Origin: Gammaproteobacteria bacterium
GTDB taxonomy: Bacteria; Pseudomonadota; Gammaproteobacteria; DSM-19610
Length of the DNA: 7,014 nucleotides
Assembly: GCA_030618475.1 (NCBI GenBank)
Contig: JAUXDG010000146.1
Coordinates: 1-7,014 of the forward strand
Direction: 5' to 3'
The notes under the pieces were generated by a model. It made no database searches and was not told where the DNA came from. It saw nothing but the letters and a program-made list of their open reading frames with translations. Within the stretch, counting starts at the first letter, position 1. Every line of letters begins with the position of its first letter. Shown here one piece after another: positions 1 to 6,608 of this stretch. Both the position numbers and the translations under genes were made by a program.

Positions 1-98
1 ACGACAATACCGCCGAAAATGGCCGTGTAGACCATAAACCAGCGGCTGCGCAGTGATTCGACAATATCGGACCAGGCTGACAATAACAGATATTTCAA
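1..98 (-). CDS. nosY: NosY, ABC-type permease of the nos maturation system (N-terminal fragment)
   Basis: Only the first 32 codons are in the window; the gene runs off the left edge. The reading begins MKYLLLSAWSDIVESLRSRW and continues FMVYTAIFGGIV, a short amphipathic stretch leading into a first membrane helix. This is the typical N-terminus of NosY-like ABC-2 permeases, which pair with the ATPase NosF and the periplasmic protein NosD to mature the CuZ centre of nitrous oxide reductase. The start is inferred to be TTG at 96-98: the frame is closed by a TGA 12 bases upstream and holds no ATG until codon 22. The TTG overlaps the nosL stop codon by two bases (TTGA), which suggests translational coupling. 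Identity rests on the short N-terminus plus the position behind nosF and nosL, so it is likely but not certain. Confidence 0.72.
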   Translation of the reverse strand, partial: MKYLLLSAWSDIVESLRSRWFMVYTAIFGGIV

Positions 99-583
99 TT
101 TGTTAACTCATTTTCTTTATGTGTTTTATTATCTCTTTTCAGCTGCCGCCTCGATTCAATTTCAAGCGCATAGTGGCGCGCCTGCTGAAAAGTCATGCCA
201 CCTTCTGCGACTTCATCCTGCGCACCGATGCCGAAATCCATGGGTGTCCTCTGTCCGCTGACATAGCTGGCTTTGTGCCCGTCGATCCAGCGTCCGTCGC
301 GATGGTCGTTCACCCAGAACTCGGTGCCGGCATCGTCCTTCCAGGCTTTGTCCTGCAACCAGACAATAGCACCACCGATGTCGTCAAACTTGTAAACCCT
401 TGCCTTCCCGCCGGCCGGACCGCCACGTATCTGTGCCGCGTGATGACGATCACTCAATACCATGCGGCAGCGCTCGCAGGCATCGCGATCCCATTTGACT
501 TCCACCGGGCCCGTTCCATTGTCCGAACAGGCAAGCAACAGCCACGTTGACACTGCCAGCAGACCGGCACACAGCCTAGACAC
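95..583 (-). CDS. nosL: NosL, copper-binding lipoprotein chaperone
   Basis: The 162-residue product begins with a lipoprotein signal, with hydrophobic residues 5-18 and lipobox LLAC ending at Cys19. The residue after that Cys is Ser rather than Asp, consistent with outer-membrane sorting. The metal site is C36-E-R-C39-R-M41; NosL proteins bind Cu(I) through conserved Cys and Met here, and most have CGM where this one has CRM. NosL delivers copper to NosZ in the periplasm. The C-terminal tail (residues 144-160) is strongly charged. The start is GTG at 581-583, overlapping the end of nosF by 8 bases, with a purine-rich AGAGGA about 9 bases upstream; no ATG gives a complete signal peptide. Its place between nosF and nosY is unusual, since nosL more often follows nosY. 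Confidence 0.93.
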   Translation of the reverse strand: MSRLCAGLLAVSTWLLLACSDNGTGPVEVKWDRDACERCRMVLSDRHHAAQIRGGPAGGKARVYKFDDIGGAIVWLQDKAWKDDAGTEFWVNDHRDGRWIDGHKASYVSGQRTPMDFGIGAQDEVAEGGMTFQQARHYALEIESRRQLKRDNKTHKENELTN

Positions 584-1451
584 TAACGGTTTCCTCTGCC
601 TGTTCCTGTTGCATATGAATCGTCTTTAACAGGCCGGCATAGCGCGACAGCACACCGAGGAAACGCAAGCGATCGGGGCCGGCAACCAGACCTTCCCAAT
701 GAAGATCATCTCCGCAACGATGGAAACCCCATTCGGTAACGGCTTTGACAAAGGCCGGCGCTTCCCGCGTCAGACCGATGCGGCACAGCAGGCGGCTCTC
801 CAGGTCCACGGCATCTTCGACCTGGTCATCGAGCACGATGCGTCCCTGGTCCATTTCCACGACCCGATTCACCAGCGAAGCCACCTCATCGAGACGATGG
901 CTGGAAATCAGCATGACGGTATGTTCGGGTTTCTCGGCCAGCAGCTGGAAGAAGATACGCCGTGCTTCGGGATCGAGGTTGGCCGCGGGTTCGTCCATGA
1001 TCAGGATATCGGCGTCGCGTCCGAGTGCGATGCTGATGAGGATTTTCTGTTTCTGTCCGCCGGACAGTTTGACAAACGGCCGATGACGCAATTGCGCCAG
1101 TTCCAGTCCGAGACGATGGGCAACGGCTTCCATGCGTTGCGGATCGGCATCACAGACACTGGCGGAAAAACTGATCAACTGCCCGACCGGCATTTTCAGC
1201 GGCGGTGGTAACTGTGGAACGAAACCCACGCGTTTCAGGACAAGCTGCCGCTGGCCCCTGGCATCCAGACCATCCACGCTCACCCGCCCGTCACAGTTGT
1301 ATTCCCCCAGCAGGCAGCGGATCAGCGTAGTCTTGCCGGCGCCGTTCGAGCCTACCAGCGCCACGCGGTTACCCGGCTGGATCTCAAGGTCGATGCCCTT
1401 GAGGACCTCGGTCTTGTTAAAGCGTTTGGCGACCTGCTGGAATCGGATCAT
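576..1451 (-). CDS. nosF: NosF, ATPase subunit of the nos ABC maturation system
   Basis: The 291-residue ABC ATPase carries Walker A GSNGAGKTT (residues 34-42), Q-loop Gln80, signature LSGGQ (129-133), Walker B ending in DE (153-154) and H-loop His185. A C-terminal region of about 80 residues follows the nucleotide-binding domain, as usual in NosF. It powers the NosDFY system, in which ATP-driven conformational change acts on NosD in the periplasm during CuZ assembly. I chose ATG at 1449-1451 (MIRFQQV) because the ABC fold starts directly there. The open frame extends 60 bases upstream to a TTG at 1511 inside nosH, but those extra 20 residues look non-conserved. No clear Shine-Dalgarno precedes the ATG, although a 7-codon mini-ORF ends on it. 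The stop overlaps the nosL start. Its partner permease NosY is separated from it by nosL. Confidence 0.95.
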   Translation of the reverse strand: MIRFQQVAKRFNKTEVLKGIDLEIQPGNRVALVGSNGAGKTTLIRCLLGEYNCDGRVSVDGLDARGQRQLVLKRVGFVPQLPPPLKMPVGQLISFSASVCDADPQRMEAVAHRLGLELAQLRHRPFVKLSGGQKQKILISIALGRDADILIMDEPAANLDPEARRIFFQLLAEKPEHTVMLISSHRLDEVASLVNRVVEMDQGRIVLDDQVEDAVDLESRLLCRIGLTREAPAFVKAVTEWGFHRCGDDLHWEGLVAGPDRLRFLGVLSRYAGLLKTIHMQQEQAEETVSV

Positions 1452-1471
1452 GGTTGATACGGATCGTCCAT
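1448..1471 (-). other. Possible 7-codon coupling ORF before nosF
   Basis: In the 28-base gap between the nosH stop and the nosF ATG, a mini-ORF reads MDDPYQP and stops with TGA that overlaps the nosF start (ATGA). The nosF ATG lacks a visible Shine-Dalgarno, while AGGAAAG lies upstream within the end of nosH. The ATGA overlap mirrors those at nosD/nosG and nosG/nosH. It could let ribosomes re-initiate at nosF, but it is short enough to occur by chance. Confidence 0.25.
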
Positions 1472-1479
1472 GCGCGGGG

Positions 1480-2448
1480 CTACTTTCCTGTCCCCGTGAA
1501 CCTGTATTCAAAGTTCAGGGAATCCGTCGGACAGAGATCCACGCACAGGCCGCAACGCGTGCAATCCGCGCCGATGGCCATATTGACATCGCGCGAACGT
1601 CCCTTGATGGTGACATCCAGCACATGCGGTACCAGGCAGGCTTTGCGGCAGTCGCCTTCGTGGGCGCAGTCCTGGATGTTATAGGTGACCCGCAGCGGAC
1701 TGACCAGACCGACGATACCGTAAGTGATGCCGATGGGACAGGCGTAGCGGCACCAGGCGCGGCGCGATACGAATATTTCGAACAACAGCAGGAAACTCAC
1801 CCACACCAGGGCGATACGCGGGCCGTAAATCAATGCCCGGCTGATGATACCGGTGGGTGATATGGTTTCGAACACCGTGTAACCGGTAACAACTGCCAGC
1901 AAGGCAAAGATCACATACAACACCGTGCGCATGCCGCGGTGGAAAGTCACACCCTTGATGATCTTTTTCTCAACCAGTTTAAGGTGCAGCTTTTCTGCCC
2001 ACTCGGCAACCAGGTGATAGGGACATACCCAGGAACAGAAGGTACGCCCGCCCAGCAGCAGCCACATGATCAGCACCGTGGTGGTACCGATGACGAGGTT
2101 GATGAGCACTTCCTTGAAGGCCAGCATGACCTGCAGGGCCGAGTTGAGATCCGCCATGTGGAATCCCATGAAGCGTGATGCGGTCAGCGCGCCCTCCAGC
2201 AACTGGATATCCAGGTAATAGGAAACCACGAACAACAGGTTGACCACCAGCAGGGTCAGCCAGCGGCGGTTGCGCCAGGTGTTCTTGTGCGGCACCGCGT
2301 GCAGCTTCATGATGACTTCGCGGGTGATGACCTTGTTGACCTTCTTGTAATAATGGATCTCCTGCGCAGCCGGCAGGATCTCTTCCCTGGCCGGTTTCTT
2401 CGGCGTTTTACCGAGCAGCTGCAAAAAGGATTCGCCAATCCTGTTCAT
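1480..2448 (-). CDS. nosH: NosH, NapH-like membrane polyferredoxin
   Basis: This 322-residue polytopic iron-sulfur protein is of the NapH type. After a hydrophilic N-terminus of about 60 residues come about four membrane helices (near 63-79, 112-133, 173-191, 208-228). Two CxxxCP motifs, C138-SWV-C142-P and C233-RYA-C237-P, sit near the ends of helices 2 and 4 and are diagnostic of NapH/NosR-type proteins. The C-terminal domain carries a ferredoxin motif C296-x2-C299-x2-C302-x3-C306-P and a second, less regular set C261, C267, C271. Together these suggest two [4Fe-4S] clusters. In clade II nos systems NosH with NosG is proposed to oxidise menaquinol and pass electrons toward NosZ, replacing NosR. 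ATG at 2446-2448 overlaps the nosG stop (ATGA), with GGAG five bases upstream. Confidence 0.92.
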   Translation of the reverse strand: MNRIGESFLQLLGKTPKKPAREEILPAAQEIHYYKKVNKVITREVIMKLHAVPHKNTWRNRRWLTLLVVNLLFVVSYYLDIQLLEGALTASRFMGFHMADLNSALQVMLAFKEVLINLVIGTTTVLIMWLLLGGRTFCSWVCPYHLVAEWAEKLHLKLVEKKIIKGVTFHRGMRTVLYVIFALLAVVTGYTVFETISPTGIISRALIYGPRIALVWVSFLLLFEIFVSRRAWCRYACPIGITYGIVGLVSPLRVTYNIQDCAHEGDCRKACLVPHVLDVTIKGRSRDVNMAIGADCTRCGLCVDLCPTDSLNFEYRFTGTGK

Positions 2449-3263
2449 ACCGTCTCCGCCGTCTTGCGGCTGTCCACGACAATGGCGCTGTCGCCCTCTA
2501 CCGGACAGATCATTTCACACACCCCGCAACCGACACAGCCGTTGAGTACCACCGGGCGCATGTGCGCCTTGCCGTCGACGGTTTCGAAGGCCTCCAGCTT
2601 GATGGCGTGCCTGGGTGGACACTGGTTCTGGTCACCGGACGGTGGCTTGCCGGCTTCGCACTGGCCGATACGGATTTCGATCGGACAGTGGCGCACACAT
2701 AAATCGCAGATCTCCAGGTCATACGGGTTATCGCGTACGTACAGCGGATTCCAACGGTCGATGTCGTCGTAGCGTAACTTGCCGTCGAAGTCTGCGCCGC
2801 GTGCCTGACCCTTGAAGCCTTCACCCCTGATGGCAAAACAGGCGGCCGGCCGATCCAGGCGCGCAAAACCCATGCGGGTTTCGTGTGAATAGTTGATTTC
2901 GTGGGTCAAGGCACCGGTGGGACAGGCCAGCACACACTGCAGACCGTCACAGGAAAAATCACAGGCCTGTGCGCGTGCGCCGATAAAGGGTGCACCGATG
3001 CCAAAACCGTCATCGATATCCGCCAGCCTGATGGCTTGCACGGGACACACCTGTACGCATTGCCCGCACTTGATACAGGCGGCCAGAAACGCCTGTTCGG
3101 CCAGCGCACCCGGCGGCCGCAGACGCCGCTGCTCAGCCTTTACAAGCGGAATAAAACCCAGCAGCGATGTACCCACCAGCCCGCTGGTCAGGACCACGGA
3201 GCGCAGGAACTCGCGGCGCAGTTTCTGCTCGCGCGGATTGAGCTTGCGCTTTTTACCGCTCAT
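2445..3263 (-). CDS. nosG: NosG, NapG-like Tat-exported [4Fe-4S] ferredoxin
   Basis: This 272-residue periplasmic ferredoxin has a twin-arginine signal (R16-R17-E-F-L20, then hydrophobic residues 23-41), as expected for export after cofactor insertion. Four cysteine groups are visible: C63-x2-C66-x2-C69-x3-C73-P; C101-x3-C105-x4-C110-x3-C114-P; C186-x2-C189-x3-C193-P with candidate fourth ligands C142, C202 or C215; and C243-x2-C246-x2-C249-x3-C253-P. This matches the four-cluster plan of NapG/MauM ferredoxins. With NosH it likely forms a quinol dehydrogenase module supplying NosZ. The start ATG (3261-3263) overlaps the nosD stop by 4 bases (ATGA) and has GGGGA six to seven bases upstream. 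Residues around 146-182 and 195-225 look like insertions relative to E. coli NapG as I remember it. NapG is the main alternative name, but the nos neighbours decide for NosG. Confidence 0.93.
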   Translation of the reverse strand: MSGKKRKLNPREQKLRREFLRSVVLTSGLVGTSLLGFIPLVKAEQRRLRPPGALAEQAFLAACIKCGQCVQVCPVQAIRLADIDDGFGIGAPFIGARAQACDFSCDGLQCVLACPTGALTHEINYSHETRMGFARLDRPAACFAIRGEGFKGQARGADFDGKLRYDDIDRWNPLYVRDNPYDLEICDLCVRHCPIEIRIGQCEAGKPPSGDQNQCPPRHAIKLEAFETVDGKAHMRPVVLNGCVGCGVCEMICPVEGDSAIVVDSRKTAETV

Positions 3264-4486
3264 AGCGTTTCCCCGGCTTCGACCAGCGGGGCTTTGTCAC
3301 GCAGCACCAGTTCGGGCGGGCTGAACGGTGCCAGACGTTCGAGAAAGTCGAGCACTTCCAGCATCGGTGAACCCTTGAAAAACTGCGCGGAAGGAACGTC
3401 GATCCAGATACGGTCGGCGTAGGAATAATGTTCGAAGGGTGTATCGCCAACCCCATCATTATCACGATCGAAACCCTCGTAGTGGTCCCAGTAATTACCG
3501 TCCCAGGCATTGTTGTTGGCCGTGCCACCATCGCTGACGACCACCTCGGTGAGGTTGCCCTTGAAGCGGTTACGCTTGAACTCGTTGCCGTGCCAGCCGT
3601 TGAGAAAACGGACGCCGATATTGTTGAAGGCCAGCAGATTATCATGGATCCGGTTGCTGGTATCGGGCTGATAGGGCGAAACGTCGAGATAAATCCCGGT
3701 GGCGTTGTAGAGGATTTTGTTGCCTTCGATGGTAACGTCCGAGGTCTCCTTGAAACCGATGCCGACACCGGTGGCGCCTATCGCATTGGCGATGGTGTTA
3801 TTGCGGATCTCTACACTGTCGCTGTACATCAGAAAGATACCAACCGAGTTATTTCTATAGATATTGTCTTCCACCTTGTTGTGCTGTGAATACATGAAGT
3901 GCAGCGCATAACGGCCGCCCTGGGCGTCATTACCGGAAATCGTATTATCCTTCGAATACCACACCACCGTGTCACGTGAATCGCGGATGATGTTGTCGGT
4001 GATCTTGTTACCGAAGCTGTACCACAGGCGCACTGCATCGCCCCTCATCCCCAGTTCCACCGGTTTCGAACTGATACGGTTGCGGCGGATGATATTGTGT
4101 TCCGACTGCTGCATGTCGATACCGAACAGACAGTTGTCAATCACATTATCCTTGATGACGTTGAAATTGCCGCGCACCTGCACGCCGGCATCGATGTTGT
4201 TATGCGATTCACCGGAATTGGTCAGATGCAGGTTGCGAAGCACCGCGCCGTCGGTATCCAGGTAGATCACAGAGCCCTGTCCACCGGCATCTATGGTGAC
4301 CCTGCCCTGCCCGTCCAGGGTGATGGCCTTGTCAATGGTAATGGGGCCGTCATAGCTGCCCGGTTCCGGTACCACAATCGAACCCGTTTCCGCGGCGTCG
4401 ATCATTTGCTGCAGCACTGATTCCTCTGACGCTGCCAGCGGCAGCGCCAACAAGCAGAAAACCAAAATGATTAGCGCGCGCAGCAT
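3260..4486 (-). CDS. nosD: NosD, periplasmic beta-helix copper-maturation protein
   Basis: The 408-residue exported protein has a Sec signal peptide (residues 1-19 or so, hydrophobic LIILVFCLLALPLAA). The body from about 45 to 330 is a right-handed parallel beta-helix of CASH/PbH1 repeats, shown by recurring Asn-rich turns such as NNID, KDNVIDN, RRNRISS, TDNIIRDS, SGNDA, EDNIYRN and EGNKILYN. Next comes the NosD-typical stretch NYWDHYEGFDRDNDGVGDTP (331-350). NosD is the periplasmic partner of NosFY, which takes copper from NosL and is needed for CuZ assembly in NosZ. The ATG at 4484-4486 is the only start giving a full signal peptide; its Shine-Dalgarno is weak (TAGAG). It follows nosB by 48 bases and overlaps nosG by 4. 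Confidence 0.95.
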   Translation of the reverse strand: MLRALIILVFCLLALPLAASEESVLQQMIDAAETGSIVVPEPGSYDGPITIDKAITLDGQGRVTIDAGGQGSVIYLDTDGAVLRNLHLTNSGESHNNIDAGVQVRGNFNVIKDNVIDNCLFGIDMQQSEHNIIRRNRISSKPVELGMRGDAVRLWYSFGNKITDNIIRDSRDTVVWYSKDNTISGNDAQGGRYALHFMYSQHNKVEDNIYRNNSVGIFLMYSDSVEIRNNTIANAIGATGVGIGFKETSDVTIEGNKILYNATGIYLDVSPYQPDTSNRIHDNLLAFNNIGVRFLNGWHGNEFKRNRFKGNLTEVVVSDGGTANNNAWDGNYWDHYEGFDRDNDGVGDTPFEHYSYADRIWIDVPSAQFFKGSPMLEVLDFLERLAPFSPPELVLRDKAPLVEAGETL

Positions 4487-4508
4487 GACTCTAGCCCGGA
4501 TTTCTCAC

Positions 4509-4526
4509 CACGAAGGACACAAAGGC
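4509..4526 (-). repeat. Two tandem 9-nt units in the nosB-nosD gap
   Basis: On the plus strand 4509-4517 (cacgaagga) and 4518-4526 (cacaaaggc) match at 7 of 9 positions. The minus strand reads cctttgtgtccttcgtggtg. This resembles the short CTTCGTGTCCTTCGTGGT-type elements I recall as scattered in many bacterial intergenic regions. Function is unknown. It fills most of the 48-base gap ahead of nosD and could affect the nosD leader. Confidence 0.4.
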
Positions 4527-4534
4527 TGGGCGCG

Positions 4535-5716
4535 CTAAGTGCCAGCGTCCCGCAATTGCTTGCGCCGGGTCAAGGCGGCGATACCCAGCACTAACGACAT
4601 CAGCAGCATCAGGCCGAAACCGCTAGAGGGGTAGGAGTGAGTGGCGAATTGCGCCACCTTGCCCTGACCGAATACGGTTGGCATAAACGGCTTCACGGTA
4701 AAGGCACCCATGGCGTTGAGGTTGTGGCCGAAGAACCACAGCCATGCCGTGTAGTCGATAATAAAGAACACCGGCAATGCAATCGGCACCAGGATCAACA
4801 GCCAGTAAAACAGGCTGCCGGTTTTACGGGAGGCGACCAGCAACAGCAGCATGGCCGCGATCAGGCCGCCAAAGACCACATGGGTCGCCATCTTCACCGT
4901 CTTAACCATCGGTTCGATCTCTGCCGGGTTGTTGAAATAGCGACCCAGGCTCTTGCCATAGTGCCAACTCATGACCTGGAAGGTGCTGCCATTCCAGGCT
5001 TCGTCTTTACCGGTGCGCTGCTGATCCTTCTCAAAGGTGACACTCAGTTGCTTGATGAGGCGTTCCTTGTATGACAGTGCGGCGCTATCTGCCGCAGGCG
5101 GCGCATCGACTTTGACACCGGAGGCTTCCAGCGACCTTCTCAATGCAGCAACAACACCACTCTCGGAAGGCGTTTCCGCTTCAGCACTGGCATCCTGGTC
5201 GAGCGACGTCACGAGTGCTGTCACATAAGCTTCACTCTCCAGTCTGAAGCCGTCGTCAGCATAGATGGTCAAATACATCATCACCAGGATGGCCGCAAAA
5301 CCCACGCCCATCACAAGCGTACGCAATCCCGGGGAAGTAAAAACGAAGCCCAGCAGCATGACCCCCAGGAACGGCATCAGGAACTGGGAAAAGGCCCGCT
5401 CGATCGGCCCGCCGGCGGCAATAGGATACATGCCGACATAGTGGTTGATAGTATCCATTTCATGGACGCAATCGAGCGCCTCCACTTCCTGAATTTCTTC
5501 CTTTTCCACCTTCCTGCAACCGTTGAACACACCGGTCATGTGAAATTGGATGCGCACGCCATCGGGGAAGGCCTCCGGTGGATAGTTGGGCGCCGTCAGC
5601 GAAACCCACCAGATGGGGCTGACAAAGATCGCTACCAGCAACAGCAGCGAGAGTCCAGTCAGGCCGGTAACGATCAGGTTTTGTTTCATTTGAGAATCCG
5701 TGTTCACCATCGGCAT
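4535..5716 (-). CDS. nosB: NosB-like polytopic membrane protein of clade II nos clusters
   Basis: This membrane protein is up to 393 residues long, with about six predicted helices (near 12-35, 110-127, 132-152, 277-296, 301-322, 364-383). A soluble segment (36-109) holds two cysteines, C67 and C83, and the motif INHYVGMYPI (90-99). A large loop (153-275) includes an Ala/Ser/Glu-rich, low-complexity part near 172-214. The C-terminal part carries FGHNLNAMG and PFMPTVFGQ followed by VAQFATHSYP, which I associate with NosB proteins. NosB is a marker of clade II clusters; its mechanism is not established, though a role in NosZ function or electron transfer is assumed. The start is uncertain: ATG at 5716, 5710 or 5689. 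The last begins MKQNLIVTG just before the first helix and fits well, but no candidate has a strong Shine-Dalgarno. Confidence 0.82.
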   Translation of the reverse strand: MPMVNTDSQMKQNLIVTGLTGLSLLLLVAIFVSPIWWVSLTAPNYPPEAFPDGVRIQFHMTGVFNGCRKVEKEEIQEVEALDCVHEMDTINHYVGMYPIAAGGPIERAFSQFLMPFLGVMLLGFVFTSPGLRTLVMGVGFAAILVMMYLTIYADDGFRLESEAYVTALVTSLDQDASAEAETPSESGVVAALRRSLEASGVKVDAPPAADSAALSYKERLIKQLSVTFEKDQQRTGKDEAWNGSTFQVMSWHYGKSLGRYFNNPAEIEPMVKTVKMATHVVFGGLIAAMLLLLVASRKTGSLFYWLLILVPIALPVFFIIDYTAWLWFFGHNLNAMGAFTVKPFMPTVFGQGKVAQFATHSYPSSGFGLMLLMSLVLGIAALTRRKQLRDAGT

Positions 5717-5731
5717 CTGACAGACAGGCTA

Positions 5732-5753
5732 AGGGCTGGCTGGCGCCAGCCCT
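5732..5753. repeat. Inverted repeat upstream of nosB
   Basis: agggctgg (5732-5739) and ccagccct (5746-5753) are perfect 8-base inverted repeats around a 6-base loop. An alternative pairing is the 14-base perfect palindrome ggctggcgccagcc (5735-5748). No T-run follows on either strand, so it is not a standard intrinsic terminator. It lies 16 bases before the furthest nosB ATG and could form in the mRNA leader. Confidence 0.6.
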
Positions 5754-5770
5754 AAACGGAAATCGTGCCC

Positions 5771-5786
5771 TATTCCAGCTGGAATA
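5771..5786. repeat. 16-bp perfect palindrome upstream of nosB
   Basis: tattccagctggaata reads identically on both strands. In RNA it could fold as a 6-bp stem with an AGCT loop; as DNA it could be a dimeric regulator site. A 7-base pair of arms, gacaggc (5723-5729) and gcctgtc (5794-5800), encloses this palindrome and the 5732-5753 repeat, so the whole region could fold as a stem with two hairpins. The function is not known. Confidence 0.6.
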
Positions 5787-5822
5787 AGCGCCTGCCTGTC
5801 AAAGATTTCAGGGCTTCAAACT

Positions 5823-6539
5823 TCAGTCGAAGTCCGGGTTGAGCCAGTCCTTGGACGGTGCCAGATCTTCCTCCGGCGGCTTTAGACGCGCGGTGTAATC
5901 GATGACTGCCACCATGTCCGCATCGCTGAAGCCCTCGATCTGTTTCACCATGTCCGGGTTGGCGTTGCGCCGCTTGCCGTCGCGGATCCATTCAAACTGG
6001 CGCAACATGTATTTGTAATGCTGCCCCGCGAGACGCGGATAGAATTTTTCTGCATCCCCCTGGCCGTGATCGCCATGGCACTTGACGCAGTTGTCCTCGA
6101 ACAGCTTCTTGCCCTGTTCCAGGTTGTCACCCGGCCCCACACCGTTTTCGGGATTCATGGGCAGGGTAGCGATATAAGCGGTTACATCCGCCAGCGCCTG
6201 GGCGTCTCCGATGGACTCCGGCAATGCAAAGGGATACATAGTAGGGTTATCACGGTTCAGTGCACGGATATCGGCCAGCTGCTTGATCAGCACATCGCGG
6301 TGCTGGCCCGCCAGCTGGGGAAAGGTACCTTCTTCTGTACCCCAGCCTTCGGTCAGATGACAGGCGGCACACACTTCGTACACTTCCATGCCGTTTTCGA
6401 GATCAGGCTCCAGCAGCATCGCCTCATCTTTTTCGCCACCGGCCACGTTCCACTCTTTCGGGGCTTCGGCCCAGGCTGAACTGACTATGGCCAGGCCTGT
6501 TGCCAGCGTCAAGGCCTTCATCAACTGTTTCTGCCTCAT
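5823..6539 (-). CDS. Di-heme periplasmic cytochrome c (c4-like)
   Basis: The 238-residue product has a Sec signal peptide (AWA/EAP cleavage near residue 24) and two class I heme domains with CAACH (57-61) and CVKCH (151-155). Each domain repeats the same plan: P-x-LAGQH (74-80 and 168-174), then a Gln-rich helix, then NPTM or NPDM supplying the likely axial Met (M101, M197). This internal duplication is typical of c4-type cytochromes. An acidic, proline-containing tail (221-238) follows domain 2. In this context it most likely carries electrons from the NosG/NosH module to NosZ, in the role of NosC1/NosC2 of Wolinella; that is inference. ATG at 6537-6539 has GGGAG six bases upstream (6546-6550). 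It has its own FNR-type site in the gap behind the mono-heme cytochrome gene and is followed by a 106-base structured gap before nosB. Confidence 0.9.
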   Translation of the reverse strand: MRQKQLMKALTLATGLAIVSSAWAEAPKEWNVAGGEKDEAMLLEPDLENGMEVYEVCAACHLTEGWGTEEGTFPQLAGQHRDVLIKQLADIRALNRDNPTMYPFALPESIGDAQALADVTAYIATLPMNPENGVGPGDNLEQGKKLFEDNCVKCHGDHGQGDAEKFYPRLAGQHYKYMLRQFEWIRDGKRRNANPDMVKQIEGFSDADMVAVIDYTARLKPPEEDLAPSKDWLNPDFD

Positions 6540-6577
6540 AGGATTCTCCCGTAATTACAATAACCCAGCATATCTTT

Positions 6578-6583
6578 GTAATA
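6578..6583 (-). promoter_or_regulatory. Candidate -10 element of the internal promoter
   Basis: TATTAC on the minus strand matches TATAAT at 4 of 6 positions. It lies about 35 bases, centre to centre, downstream of the FNR-like site, close to the roughly 32 expected for a class II FNR-dependent promoter. Overlapping hexamers shifted by one to three bases would fit the spacing better but match less well. The start site would fall near 6571-6574. Confidence 0.35.
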
Positions 6584-6608
6584 CTGGCATTTTAAATATT
6601 AGCGGTCC

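Noticed and set aside
1132..1860. Long plus-strand open frame (242 codons) and similar plus-strand frames opposite nosL, nosF, nosH, nosG, nosD, nosB and the cytochromes
   Set aside because: They lie antisense to well-recognised genes, show no domain or signal features, have no ribosome sites, and their length is explained by the composition of the opposite strand.
2445..3263. Calling the ferredoxin pair NapG/NapH of periplasmic nitrate reductase
   Set aside because: The domain types match NapG/NapH, but the genes sit between nosD and nosF with ATGA overlaps and no nap genes nearby, so NosG/NosH is the better call.
3253..3768. Minus-strand 171-codon frame within nosD, rich in Ser/Thr/Arg
   Set aside because: It is a frame-shifted shadow of the nosD repeats; the composition is skewed and nothing recognisable is present.
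5732..5753. Intrinsic terminator between the di-heme cytochrome and nosB
   Set aside because: The hairpin is real, but no run of T follows on either strand, and the downstream genes belong to the same pathway.
5770..5991. Minus-strand 73-codon frame overlapping the end of the di-heme cytochrome gene
   Set aside because: It is out of frame with the cytochrome, has an Arg/Gln/Gly-rich low-complexity translation, and runs across the palindromic gap. It looks like a shadow frame.
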